Shown: one piece after another, positions 17,347-26,093 of the stretch
Layout: each line of letters starts with the position of its first letter
How positions within the stretch are numbered: the first letter of the stretch is position 1
Source of the DNA: a virus
Virus record (IMG/VR): IMGVR_UViG_3300020473_000025
Coordinates: 16,293-80,292 of that record
Strand: one strand, 5' to 3'
Length of the DNA: 64,000 nt
Notes under the pieces: generated by a model
Seen by the model: the letters and a program-made list of their open reading frames with translations, nothing else
What the model was told of the DNA's origin: nothing
The model's database searches: none
Made by a program: the position numbers and the translations under genes

Positions 17347-18435
17347 TTATAAGAGGAGTTTAAGTCCCTCAAGCTCTATCTCTAAAAGATCCCTAATAAC
17401 GCCGTGAGGAGCGACCAGCGTGGTCTTATCGCTACGGGCTCGTCTTAGTTCACGTTTGAGTGCATTTTCAAAGTCTCTGTCCTGACCTTGCTGCGTGGTT
17501 AGATACCACGATGTAGCATGTTTGATCCAAGGTAACCATATCAACCAAAGTATCCAGCTCACCTGTCTGGTGCTAACTAAACGGTTAAATGGTAACGCAT
17601 CTCGCATGCGTTGATCTAATCGCAATGGTACATTGTCTAATACGTCATCTATGGACGCATTCATTCTGATTAGTTCATCAATAACATCAGGGTATTCTTT
17701 ATCAACGCCCCCATCGAAACTAGGAATAGCTAGAATAGGCTTAATCGCACTTTTAGTTTGCGTTTCCCCAAGATAGTGGCGCAAGTAACGGTTCATTAAG
17801 CTAATAGATACCTGATGATTTAACATATTTGCTAGTACGTACTGATAGACAAACTGATTAGTAGAGCCGCGTTGGTCTATGGGCTTAAGATTTTCATAAT
17901 GTGCCCATGTTCTATACTGGACGGCAAGTAATGGAATGTCTATTGCAATAACGCTATAACCTACCTCTTCGTGTTGTTTTTGTCCGTCAGGGAGGTTCAA
18001 GTTTAAGTCACTGCTAGGATGATATAAGACACGCACTGCGTTAGCATTAGACCAATCAGCAAGTAAACCACTACTGGCCCACTGTGGGCGCGTTAACGTT
18101 GTAGCTACCAGGATGTCTACGATGTTACCACCATAGAACTCACCTTCCAAAGGTGGGTAGGTGGATATCTCGGTGCTAATCTGTTGACCATGTGCAATAT
18201 CAGTTTCAATGTCTTCTAGGTAATCGTAGTAGCGCATCATGTTCATAGCGTTCATGGATGGTAGGTTATCTAGAAGCTTAACAAGGGGCTGTGTGTCTTT
18301 TAAACGTCGAGGTGCGCTTATTGCCTTGGCTTTAACACGCTCTAAGGCTTTGTCTAATCCGCGTTGGGCTTGGAAAAGACCCGCAAAAACCTTTTGGTTG
18401 CGGTTAGGGGAATCTGGAGTAAAAAGCCGTTGCAT
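17347..18435 (-). CDS. Hypothetical protein (362 aa)
   Basis: A 362-residue protein with a basic N-terminus (K-A-L-E-R-V-K-A-K) and Trp-rich C-terminal third (W-I-L-W-L-I-W-L-P-W). The Trp cluster is hydrophobic but short and looks more like a buried helix than a membrane anchor. It is divergent from the shell-protein gene; the 229-base gap between them should hold the chmA promoter but shows no copy of the early motif. No family recognised. Confidence 0.5.
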   Translation of the reverse strand: MQRLFTPDSPNRNQKVFAGLFQAQRGLDKALERVKAKAISAPRRLKDTQPLVKLLDNLPSMNAMNMMRYYDYLEDIETDIAHGQQISTEISTYPPLEGEFYGGNIVDILVATTLTRPQWASSGLLADWSNANAVRVLYHPSSDLNLNLPDGQKQHEEVGYSVIAIDIPLLAVQYRTWAHYENLKPIDQRGSTNQFVYQYVLANMLNHQVSISLMNRYLRHYLGETQTKSAIKPILAIPSFDGGVDKEYPDVIDELIRMNASIDDVLDNVPLRLDQRMRDALPFNRLVSTRQVSWILWLIWLPWIKHATSWYLTTQQGQDRDFENALKRELRRARSDKTTLVAPHGVIRDLLEIELEGLKLLL

Positions 18436-18664
18436 GGGTCACCTGTGGATGAGTGAAGTGATGTAAAGTTTTAATGTTTTCGAGTCATACTATAGAGACA
18501 GGTAGCTGTCAGTGTACTTATACTTGGTATAGGTGCCTAACCTGTGTCCCTCTGTGAGGCGATTCAACCTAATTAAACACCTATATCATTCTAGTGGTCT
18601 ATCCGGGAATGGAAGATCTATTAGCTAATTTTAAGTTTGACAACATAATAAAAGGTATACCATT

Positions 18665-20533
18665 ATGGCTGTAAATAAAGATAACAAGTCTACTCCGTCT
18701 AACCCTGCTATGGCAGAAGCAATGAAAGAGTCAGGCGCGCAGCAAAGCCGTTCAACAAACCAAACCCAACCCAGTCGAGGAAGAAACGTGGAAGGTCCAA
18801 AATCCCTAGCCGGTCTTAATTCTTTATTCAGCAACCCAATGACGCGTAGCACTGCAGGCGAAGTCACTGGTGAGCTAACTCAAACGCTTCGTAAGATCCT
18901 ATCTTCAGAGCGCAACAGCGTACTTGAGAAAGTAACGATTGAACCTGTGGACGGCGATAGCCATTCACTAGCCCTTTCTGTAATTGTATTACAGTTCCCA
19001 TTCAACGAGCACGTTGCCTGCTATACCTACATTGTAGAAGGTTCTGGTGACGGTCTTGCAGATCGCGTTCCAACTATTGCCGGACAGCAAGTAAACATCA
19101 AGACTGTTCCTGGTGACGTATACGACGATAACATGTGGGAACAAGTTAACATGTATCTTCGCAGCAAGTACGGTAGTGAACGCAGCTTCATCGATGTTGG
19201 TGCTAACGTAATTCCACGTACAGTTACCGCTGACCATGAGAAAGAAATCCGCAGCCTGTTATACTTCGGTATCACTGCGTGTTACACTACTCTACTTAAA
19301 ATCAATGGCGATGCCAGCAACAGCATTAGCGTAGCTGATATCAACACCGGCGACGTACTAGCAGCGCAACTTCGCTACAATCCAGGCGACACACAAACGG
19401 CTGCTGGTCAAACTGTACGCTCAGATCTATCTATCGCACTACGCGGTATTATGCAGACAGGTGAAGCGGTATCTGCTAAGCAGACCATTCCACTAACCAC
19501 TGTTGATGGTTACATGGATCTAACTTACGTTCCACGTCAGCAACAACAAATGGCGTATGGTCAGCCTGTTGATCACCGTCAATACGTACCGCGTCTAGTA
19601 ATGACTAACGTATCTTCTGGTCTAAGCGTTAACACGCTAGAGCTTGAACTACTAGGTCTTTCTACTACGGTACTAGCAGCCCAGCACCACGCATGGGTTA
19701 AGTGCTTCAAGCCTGTATACGGTGCAAGCAAGAATGACATCCATGACATCGGTGCACTAGGCTTTGAAGTTGATTTCGCAAACAATGGCGAGTACGGTCG
19801 TATCTCTACTAAGAGCGATTCATTCTCAGACCAAAGTCTGTTTGAGCTAGTACAACGCAGCATGTACAACGAAGTACTGTTCTCTTGGGATATCCCTGAG
19901 ACAGGTGACCTAAGCTGGTTACAAGAAACGTTCCTAGCCGCAGCGGCTGGTAACAGCAAAGCAATTAACACTCTGTTCAATGCAGCAGATACGTTAACTG
20001 GTGGTGCGTTTACTCGTAACTACGACGGTGCTCCTCCTCTAATGAGTGAGATTACTCGTGTACATCTTGGTACTTACCTAGATGAAAACAATACTCTACG
20101 TGATCTACGTGATCTTGATTACCTAGCGATGCTAAACATCTACGGTGATAAAGACCTAGGTCTAGTTGAAGCATTTGGTAACACATACGACCAGACTGAT
20201 CGTCCTCAAGAACTACGTCTGGCAGAGCGTGCTAAAATCATCGAAGCTACACTAGGTGATACAGTAACCATCACTGGTTACGCACGTCGTGTTACATTCA
20301 ATCCTAAGTTCATTGAAGCGCTTGCTATGGCTTGTGCAGAAGCTGGACTTAAGATCCGCCCTGAGGGTATCTACGGTAACGACATGGGTGCCATTCGTGG
20401 TAACACGTCAGCTGTTGGTATGGGTATTGGTCAAAACGCCGGTGGTGCTGTCTTCCAACAAGGTGGTGCTAACTGGGGCGGTTCTGGTATGGGTTACGGT
20501 GCTCGTAACTCTGGTGGACTGTGGAACCGCTAA
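18665..20533 (+). CDS. chmA: Probable chimallin, major nuclear-shell protein
   Basis: Candidate for the protein that builds the lattice enclosing replicating phage DNA (phiKZ gp54, 201phi2-1 gp105). The 622-residue length fits. A polar, flexible N-terminal segment (about 1-60, Ser/Gln/Asn-rich) precedes a large globular part, and a Gly/Asn-rich tail (about 575-622) could be the C-terminal segment that ties subunits together. It lies immediately before the RNAP beta'-N gene, as gp54 lies before gp55 in phiKZ. Codon choice is strikingly uniform (GGT, CGT, CTA, AAC), the sign of a very highly expressed gene, and this also produces several empty antisense frames. Identity rests mainly on synteny, size and expression signs. 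Confidence 0.72.
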   Translation: MAVNKDNKSTPSNPAMAEAMKESGAQQSRSTNQTQPSRGRNVEGPKSLAGLNSLFSNPMTRSTAGEVTGELTQTLRKILSSERNSVLEKVTIEPVDGDSHSLALSVIVLQFPFNEHVACYTYIVEGSGDGLADRVPTIAGQQVNIKTVPGDVYDDNMWEQVNMYLRSKYGSERSFIDVGANVIPRTVTADHEKEIRSLLYFGITACYTTLLKINGDASNSISVADINTGDVLAAQLRYNPGDTQTAAGQTVRSDLSIALRGIMQTGEAVSAKQTIPLTTVDGYMDLTYVPRQQQQMAYGQPVDHRQYVPRLVMTNVSSGLSVNTLELELLGLSTTVLAAQHHAWVKCFKPVYGASKNDIHDIGALGFEVDFANNGEYGRISTKSDSFSDQSLFELVQRSMYNEVLFSWDIPETGDLSWLQETFLAAAAGNSKAINTLFNAADTLTGGAFTRNYDGAPPLMSEITRVHLGTYLDENNTLRDLRDLDYLAMLNIYGDKDLGLVEAFGNTYDQTDRPQELRLAERAKIIEATLGDTVTITGYARRVTFNPKFIEALAMACAEAGLKIRPEGIYGNDMGAIRGNTSAVGMGIGQNAGGAVFQQGGANWGGSGMGYGARNSGGLWNR

Positions 20534-20554
20534 GTTAAAATTAGCTAAGTAGTT

Positions 20555-20588
20555 AGAAAGAGGGTCTTCGGATCCTCTTTCTTTTTTA
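20555..20588 (+). terminator. Terminator after chmA
   Basis: Stem AGAAAGAGG/CCTCTTTCT (20555-20563 with 20574-20582) with T-run, then TATGCCC. Confidence 0.8.
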
Positions 20589-20618
20589 TGCCCGTTTATA
20601 ATAAAATAAGGACTTTTC

Positions 20619-21137
20619 GTGGCAAAGCCTATAGTTGAATCAATCTTAACAATAACAACACCTCGCCCATCAGATATCAAAACACTTGAAGAACAGCAAG
20701 GTATTATTCTCAAACCCATTAACGGTTTTAAAGATGCATGGGTTAGTCGATGTGGTAAAATCATCAAACTACACTACCCGCTAATGGGTGATGCGTGTTA
20801 TTACTACGCCACCCTCACGGTGCGCCGTCAAGATCAACGTTTGATGGTAACACTCAAAAGCAGCGCTGGCTCTACCATGCGAACGCTATCTGGTTTAGTC
20901 GCTCGTGCCTATCTAGAAGCGCCTATAGACCCCTCGCGTTTTGATTTAATCAACATTGACGAGGACAGAAGTAATTGTCATGCCGATAACCTAGCATGGC
21001 GGCTTAAATCTCACACTACCAACTACTATTACGAGGTGAAAGATACGCGTGATGGTTCAGTTATGGAGTTTGATACTAAGAAAGATTTTCATGATTGGGT
21101 AAGTAAAACGTTTACGTTTAACAGAAAGAAAAGGTAG
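20619..21137 (+). CDS. Degenerate HNH homing-endonuclease-like protein (172 aa)
   Basis: The C-terminal half has the layout of an HNH_3 domain: L-V-A-R-A-Y helix, then L-I-N-I-D-E-D-R-S-N-C-H-A-D-N-L-A-W, corresponding to the V-N-H-x-D-G-D-K-x-N-N-x-x-x-N-L-x-W motif of the intron gene at 22680. The usual histidine of N-H is replaced (I-N-I), so cutting activity may be lost. It is a free-standing gene between chmA and the intron-bearing RNAP gene, which suggests a past homing event or a relic acting on the neighbouring locus. Start GTG at 20619 with AAGGAC upstream. Confidence 0.65.
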   Translation: MAKPIVESILTITTPRPSDIKTLEEQQGIILKPINGFKDAWVSRCGKIIKLHYPLMGDACYYYATLTVRRQDQRLMVTLKSSAGSTMRTLSGLVARAYLEAPIDPSRFDLINIDEDRSNCHADNLAWRLKSHTTNYYYEVKDTRDGSVMEFDTKKDFHDWVSKTFTFNRKKR

Positions 21138-21191
21138 GTTTTTACAGGGGTGAGTAACATTATGTTTATTATCTAAAGGTAATGTGCTTAG

Positions 21192-21202
21192 ACCTATATT
21201 AC
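21192..21202 (+). promoter_or_regulatory. Early-promoter-like motif ACCTATATTAC
   Basis: Contains TATATTAC, the phiKZ early-promoter core, 44 bases upstream of the RNAP beta'-N start at 21246. It gives the RNAP gene its own promoter despite the genes just upstream. Confidence 0.7.
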
Positions 21203-21245
21203 TAAAAAAGAATAAGCCCTTAACAAATTAAAATAAGGAGAGATC

Positions 21246-22598
21246 ATGCAGGCTGATATCAGTGCGGTAGCTGACCCGACTAACGCACCCATCGATCAAC
21301 TTAAAGGTCCTATTAGTTGGAACTATGACGATCGACAAGGTGGTGTTCATCTGGCGCTAGAAGATCATGATAAGATCTTTAATAACCTGTCCAACCCCCC
21401 TATCATCGTCAATGACGTCAACACGCTGTCTCAGGAAGACAAACAGAAATTCAATGATCTAATATCTACGCGATACGAGGGTGATTCATTATCTATCGTA
21501 CCGTCGTGTGACTGTGGTGAATTATCAGGCGGTTATAACTTAGGTAAGGTTTGCGGTGTCTGTCAGACTGAAGTCCAGCAGTCTACAGAAAAGCGCATCG
21601 AGTCTACGTTATGGATGAAAGCACCGGATGGTGTTCATGGGTTTATTAACCCTAACGTCTGGTTGATGTTTGAGAAATACTTCTCAAGTAAGCAGTTGTG
21701 TCTTGTCGAGTGGTTGTGTAATCCTAACCTACGTTACGACAATGAGAAGAATGAGTCATTAAACCGCTTGAAGCGTTACAACTTTAAACGTGGCTATAAT
21801 AACTTCATTGAAAACTTTGACACAATAATGAATGCACTGTATGACATATTCGCTATACACAAGCGATTAGAGATACAAGACTTTAAAACCACGATGCGTA
21901 AGTATAGACATTGTCTATTTAGTCAATACGTGCCGGTGCCTTCTAAAGTCGCATTCGTAACAGAGAAAAACGATTCAACCGTTACCTCTGATACGCAGAC
22001 ATCGTTAGCGATGGATGCTATACGTACCATGTCGTCTATCAAACAGGCACTACGTCCTCTTATGCCTAAACAGCTAGAGAACCGTACCCTTAAGTGTGTT
22101 AAACAGCTTGCTGTCTATTATGAAGAAACTTACAAGACACGTCTTGCCTCTAAAGATGGTTTCATTCGTAAACACATGATATCAGGTAGATTGCATTATA
22201 CGGCACGTGCTGTTATTGTATCGTTGAGTGAACCCCACGAGTACGATGAGCTACATCTTCCATGGGGGTTATCGGTAGGATTACTACGTACGCACCTGAC
22301 TAATAAGTTGTTAAAGTTAGGGTATACGCCACGTGCTGCTGCTTGTCTATTGCAAGAGTCTATTAGCCGCTATCATCCACTTGTAGATACGCTGTTAAAT
22401 GAACTTATAGACGAGTCCCCGTGTCTATCGGAAATAGCAGAACACGAACTTACCATGCCTAAGAAGAAAGGTCTGTATGTAATCATCCAGCGTAACCCAT
22501 CACTACATAGACTGTCAGCACAGTTCATGCGGGTTACTAAGATCATTAAAGACCCTAGCATCCAGACTATATCAATGTCAGTATTATCATTGACTGGT
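21246..22598 (+). CDS. Non-virion RNA polymerase beta'-N subunit, exon 1
   Basis: First 451 codons of the phiKZ gp55-like N-terminal beta' part. A zinc-ribbon-like N-terminus (C-D-C-G-E-L-S-G-G-Y-N-L-G-K-V-C-G-V-C) is visible near residues 82-101, then the clamp region, then P-S-L-H-R-L near the end, matching the conserved P-x-L-H-R of beta' before the active-site loop. The frame continues 6 codons into the intron before stopping. I place the splice site after GGT at 22598, so that joining to 24322 gives T-G-N-N-A-A-D-F-D-G-D. The exact base is inferred from frame and from the usual U before / G at the end of group I introns. Total product about 520 residues. Confidence 0.85.
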
Positions 22599-22679
22599 CC
22601 CAACAGATTAGTTGCTTAAATAAAATGTAAAGAAAAAAGTACCTTAGCTATAGTATGAGATATAGTTGAGGAACTAAAA

Positions 22680-23915
22680 ATGAGTAAAGAAAATTGGAAA
22701 CCTGTCAAGGGTTTCAGAAATGTAGAATGTTCGTACGACGGTAAGGTTAGGACGTTTAAATTTGATCGATATGCTGGTAGCAAGATCTATCACTATCCGT
22801 CAATTAGAGAAACTCCAACATCTAAAGGTACTTATCTGACGGTGTCGGTGGTACCAGAAGATAAAGAACACTTTGTCACTGCGCTCGTCCATGTCCTCGT
22901 GGCTGAAGCCCACGTTGATAAACCAGATACTGATGAGTTATTAGAAGTTAACCATGAAGATGGGGATAAACATAATAACCACGCAGATAATCTGGAATGG
23001 ATGACACGCTCCGATAACCTTAAACACGCTTATAGGACAGGTCTTAGATCTGACTCTAGAGAAGTTAAGGTAGAAGATCTCGAAACAGGTGAGGTTCAAA
23101 CCTTCTACGCTATTGCTGAGTTTGCAAGAGCGTATGGATTAAGTGAGAACAAAGCATTAACCATCGCTAATGGATCAATGCGTCATCCGTGGAAAGGTCG
23201 TTATCGGATAACGATATCAGGCGACTTTACCGTCAGAAAGCAAAAACATGTTAAAGATCTTGTAGCTAAGGACTATGTAACTGGTGAATTGATAATAGCC
23301 GATTCTAGACTAAGTTTAGGGTTGATGTTAAAGATACATCCAGCTTCTATCACCTATCATCGCACCAGGCGACCTGATCAGCTTCTCGCTGGTTATGTAA
23401 TGCGTGAACTCGAAGAAGATATACAATGGCCTTCTTTTACTAAAGAAGAAGCCATAGCTTCTAGAGACGCGTATATGTGTCGGCCAAAAGCAAAGGATAA
23501 GCAGTTTGGCGTGGTGGTGAAAGACTACATAACTAATTCTGTTACAGAATATAAAGACATGGTGGAAGCAGAGAAAGCAACAGGCGTTAATCGTGGTACT
23601 ATTAGTTTTGTATTGCGTCGTGGATCAGACATGCCCTTTAAAGGTATGGTGTTTCGATATTTAGGTGATGATAAACCATGGCCTGAGTTTCCCGATGATG
23701 TGGTAGAAGTTCTACCTCTTGTCAAGAAACCAGAATACCCATTGGCTTATATTCACGATAAAGAGACAGATGAAACAACCCTGTATGCTTCCATTGCTGA
23801 CTTTGCGAGGCAGAACGGGTTTAATGCTGTCTCGGCGTCTAACGGCTTTAAGCAAAAGGGCGAGTTTAAAAACCGCTATAGCTATACTCCTCTACATTTA
23901 GAAACATTTATTTAA
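22680..23915 (+). CDS. Intron-encoded HNH homing endonuclease (411 aa)
   Basis: Cuts intron-less alleles to spread the intron. The N-terminus W-K-P-V-K-G-F...V-S-Y-D-G-type sequence is a NUMOD4 module. The HNH_3 core is L-V-H-V-L-V-A-E-A-H followed by E-V-N-H-E-D-G-D-K-H-N-N-H-A-D-N-L-E-W at about 98-117, with all key residues present. The remaining 270 residues hold about three NUMOD1-like DNA-reading repeats, each with a F-Y/L-Y-A-I/S-I-A-E/D-F-A-R or related segment (about 135-150, 285-300, 360-375). The extra length is due to these repeats. It has its own site GAGGAA, 8 bases before the ATG. Confidence 0.88.
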   Translation: MSKENWKPVKGFRNVECSYDGKVRTFKFDRYAGSKIYHYPSIRETPTSKGTYLTVSVVPEDKEHFVTALVHVLVAEAHVDKPDTDELLEVNHEDGDKHNNHADNLEWMTRSDNLKHAYRTGLRSDSREVKVEDLETGEVQTFYAIAEFARAYGLSENKALTIANGSMRHPWKGRYRITISGDFTVRKQKHVKDLVAKDYVTGELIIADSRLSLGLMLKIHPASITYHRTRRPDQLLAGYVMRELEEDIQWPSFTKEEAIASRDAYMCRPKAKDKQFGVVVKDYITNSVTEYKDMVEAEKATGVNRGTISFVLRRGSDMPFKGMVFRYLGDDKPWPEFPDDVVEVLPLVKKPEYPLAYIHDKETDETTLYASIADFARQNGFNAVSASNGFKQKGEFKNRYSYTPLHLETFI

Positions 23916-23929
23916 GTAACCACAGTTGC

Positions 23930-24321
23930 GCCTACCAGTAATGGTGGGTCGAGTGACTCTTTGAACTGCTGGTAAATCCTAAAGCTTCTCTTACTACAGC
24001 ATAGCTTGAAAAGGCAAGTGCGAATGTTGATGAAAATCAGAAAGAAAAGAGAAGATGACCTATGGCGAAAGTCTAAGGGTTGCTAACAATGGAAGCTCAG
24101 CATCTAAGACCCTCTATGTTTCAGTGGGTGAAGATCAACGACTATCCCGGTAGCGGGAGTAGGACACCAAGTGGGTCCGAAGTGGAGAGCACCCTACCAG
24201 GTTAAGCTGGGGGTGAAGATATAGTCTAGCCTGTCTGTGAATTGACACAGAATACATGCCAGTATGGATGAAAGTCCCAGCAGCATGTAATGATGCGGGT
24301 AGGTATTAACGACACCTATTG
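23930..24321 (+). ncRNA. Catalytic core of the group I intron
   Basis: This 390-base stretch has no reading frame but is dense in short inverted repeats. Examples are CCCGGTAGCGGG at about 24143 and CACCCTACCAGGTTAAGCTGGGGGTG at about 24190. R-like ACGACTA and S-like AGATATAGTC elements are in the right order and spacing to form P7. A secondary-structure fit would be needed to assign all helices. Confidence 0.75.
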
Positions 24322-24531
24322 AATAACGCGGCCGATTTTGACGGCGACGCTTTGAACATTCTCTTAATCACTGATAAAGAGATGATGCGTAAGATGTACC
24401 GACTGTCACCCCATTATGGTATTTTATCGCTTCAAGAACCATCCAAGGTCTCTGGTTGCGTAGGTATGCCTAAACCGGTGGTAAGTACTATTGATAACTG
24501 GTTGAAGAAAGGTCCTAAAGTTCCAGCTTAA
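24322..24531 (+). CDS. Non-virion RNA polymerase beta'-N subunit, exon 2 (catalytic DFDGD)
   Basis: Last 69 residues of the subunit. It begins N-N-A-A-D-F-D-G-D; the three aspartates (codons at 24334, 24340 and 24346) hold the catalytic magnesium of all multi-subunit RNA polymerases. The usual N-A-D-F-D-G-D reads A-A-D-F-D-G-D. The chain stops 60 residues later, as expected for the split beta' of phiKZ-like phages, whose C-terminal part is encoded here at 41164. A frame start at 24319 (TTG) is only an accident of the intron end. Confidence 0.85.
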   Translation, partial: NNAADFDGDALNILLITDKEMMRKMYRLSPHYGILSLQEPSKVSGCVGMPKPVVSTIDNWLKKGPKVPA

Positions 24532-24636
24532 CCAGAATAAAAGGATTGGCGTGCAGAACGGATCTGCATGCTTTATTAAAACCTAATACGGTAATTGCTC
24601 TCATAGAGAGCTTCGTATTAAACAGGAGTCATTATA

Positions 24637-25071
24637 ATGGCACGTAAGAAAAGTATCTACACCGTAGATCAAAAGAGACAACTCACCACCACACGTATGT
24701 TGATACGTCTAGCCATGCAACGTAAAACTATTTACTATAGTGAGTTAGCTGAGCGTTTAGGGTACAATGTACCGAACATGGCGTTAGGTAAGGTGTTAAG
24801 TCCGACGCTTGAGCGGGTTAACCAGTGGTGTTGGGAGCGACAGCAGCCATGGCTTACCGCGTTGGTCGTTAGAAGCTCAGGGAACCATACAGGGCTTCCT
24901 GGTGAAGGTTTCTTTAATGAGATGCAAGAGCTAGGTGCGTATACCCCTGAAGTTGATACCCACAAGGTACGTCGTGCTTGGGCTGAGCCGTATATTAAAA
25001 GTATATGGGATTTCTGGGGTCCTGATGATAGTGATATTTTGTGTAAGGCACGTGTGCTATCACCAACATAA
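24637..25071 (+). CDS. Winged-helix-like small protein (144 aa)
   Basis: The pattern I-Y-Y-S-E-L-A-E-R-L-G-Y near 30-41, then L-G-K-V-L-S-P, P-W-L-T-A-L-V-V and T-G-L-P-G-E-G-F resembles a conserved domain of bacterial small proteins. That domain has the winged helix of alkyltransferase-like or restriction-associated proteins. No active-site P-C-H-R is present, so methyltransferase activity is not suggested. A DNA-binding or base-recognition role is possible. It follows the RNAP gene and ends at the hairpin at 25090. Confidence 0.5.
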   Translation: MARKKSIYTVDQKRQLTTTRMLIRLAMQRKTIYYSELAERLGYNVPNMALGKVLSPTLERVNQWCWERQQPWLTALVVRSSGNHTGLPGEGFFNEMQELGAYTPEVDTHKVRRAWAEPYIKSIWDFWGPDDSDILCKARVLSPT

Positions 25072-25089
25072 ATAGAAAGTATAAAGATT

Positions 25090-25125
25090 GGGAGCCAGGG
25101 CTCCCATCTATGCCGTATTCTTTTT
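25090..25125 (+). terminator. Terminator with TATGCCGT signature
   Basis: Stem GGGAGCC/GGCTCCC (25090-25096 with 25099-25105), then TATGCCGT and a T-run. Confidence 0.82.
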
Positions 25126-25147
25126 TATCAATTTAACCCGATTACAG

Positions 25148-25158
25148 ACCTATATTAC
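25148..25158 (+). promoter_or_regulatory. Early-promoter-like motif ACCTATATTAC
   Basis: Lies directly after the terminator and 37 bases before the ATG at 25195. Identical in its 11 bases to the copies at 21192 and 59740. Confidence 0.7.
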
Positions 25159-25194
25159 CAACGTGTTAATAAACTATATATAGTGAGAACACCC

Positions 25195-25590
25195 ATGTCT
25201 GTTATTGATAATTTACTTACGACGTTTAAACGCCGCAGCTTTAAACGTAGTGCTCGTACCCACTTACCTGCTATGAGTTACATTGTAAATAGCATCAACT
25301 ATGATGTTAGCAATGTGGTAGGTTATTTTACTATTGATACTGTAGTGTATCTAGGAGACAGCAGTATAAAAGAGACGGTAGATGTCTTTAGTCCAGAAAC
25401 CCTCACATTAGAAAACGACCCCCTAGATACTTATGCGTGGTTAGTAAGTTATCTCCAAGCATACGTTAGACGTGGGTCTACTAACCTGATTGTTATAGAC
25501 AAACTTATGGATCAAGAAAACCATTCTCGGTTTGTTAATCTGTGTAGTGCCTATTCGGTTAAGTTACTTATCCGAAAACCCATCATTTAA
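25195..25590 (+). CDS. Hypothetical protein (131 aa)
   Basis: I prefer the ATG at 25195 to the GTG at 25183. Basic N-terminus (F-K-R-R-S-F-K-R-S-A-R), then an alpha/beta body ending V-K-L-L-I-R-K-P. No domain recognised. The nearby early-promoter motif suggests expression at the start of infection. Confidence 0.5.
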   Translation: MSVIDNLLTTFKRRSFKRSARTHLPAMSYIVNSINYDVSNVVGYFTIDTVVYLGDSSIKETVDVFSPETLTLENDPLDTYAWLVSYLQAYVRRGSTNLIVIDKLMDQENHSRFVNLCSAYSVKLLIRKPII

Positions 25591-25612
25591 AGTAAAATAA
25601 AGGAACCCTTTT

Positions 25613-26020
25613 ATGTTAGATTTATCTCAACCGTGTGTATTGAACATCAGCTTCGCAAGTTTGCTAAAACGTCTTGAGTTTGACACACCTATGGGGTGGA
25701 TAACCCAACCTACCTTTAACATCAACCTACCCTACCCTGTAGACTTTAAAACTATCGGTGTGTATATAGAGCAGACTATACAAAAGGTAGAAGCAGTGCC
25801 GCTAGCTAACGATGCAACATATCAAGAAATAGCAAATCTGGCTAACGAGCGTCTTGAGAAAATGGCGCTTGAGTTTGACCGTGAGGAGCTAGTAAAGAAT
25901 CTTGAAGCCCAGATGGAGTTAGAGTTAAAATCTCTTCGGTTAATATATGAAGTAGATGTTAACCGGACGGGTATGATTATATCAATCGAAATAGCGTCCC
26001 GTGACGATCTAGAACAATAA
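25613..26020 (+). CDS. Small protein with array-like plan (135 aa)
   Basis: Opens with the strand C-V-L-N-I-S-F, has a long charged helical middle (coiled-coil-like, about 70-105) and ends with strands Y-E-V-D-V-N and G-M-I-I-S-I-E-I. This matches the architecture of the 10.4-14.1 kb array, so it may be a detached member. Function unknown; ends at the hairpin at 26029. Confidence 0.5.
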   Translation: MLDLSQPCVLNISFASLLKRLEFDTPMGWITQPTFNINLPYPVDFKTIGVYIEQTIQKVEAVPLANDATYQEIANLANERLEKMALEFDREELVKNLEAQMELELKSLRLIYEVDVNRTGMIISIEIASRDDLEQ

Positions 26021-26028
26021 TCCGTTTA

Positions 26029-26053
26029 AGCTAGGTGGATGATCCACCTAGCT
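26029..26053 (+). terminator. Hairpin terminator
   Basis: Perfect 11-bp stem AGCTAGGTGGA/TCCACCTAGCT (26029-26039 with 26043-26053), followed by a T-rich stretch. This one lacks the TATGCC signature. Confidence 0.75.
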
Positions 26054-26093
26054 CTTTACTATTTATTTTTTTGATATTCTTAAGGTAATTACA

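Larger units (their letters stand above)
22599..24321 (+). mobile_element. Group I intron carrying an HNH endonuclease gene
   Basis: About 1.7 kb interrupts the RNAP gene between codons for T-G and N-N-A-A-D-F-D-G-D. The catalytic core lies entirely after the endonuclease gene. G-A-A-C-T-G-C-T-G-G plus C-C-T-A-A-A-G near 23965 fits the early core strand, C-A-A-C-G-A-C-T-A-T-C at about 24131 fits the R element, and A-A-G-A-T-A-T-A-G-T-C at about 24217 fits the S element that forms P7. The intron probably ends in G at 24321. The endonuclease gene therefore sits in a 5' peripheral loop. Boundaries are predicted, not observed. Confidence 0.85.

Noticed and set aside
18989-20767. Several open frames opposite or out of frame with the shell-protein gene (for example 19579-19980 minus, 20289-20552 plus, 20408-20767 minus)
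   Set aside because: They arise from the uniform codon use of a highly expressed gene; no ribosome sites, low-complexity products, fully inside a strong gene or its terminator.
24319-24531. Independent small gene starting at TTG 24319
   Set aside because: Its sequence is the catalytic DFDGD end of RNAP beta' and makes sense only as exon 2 after intron removal.
24637-25071. Alkylguanine-DNA methyltransferase
   Set aside because: Shares the winged-helix-like pattern but lacks the P-C-H-R active site.
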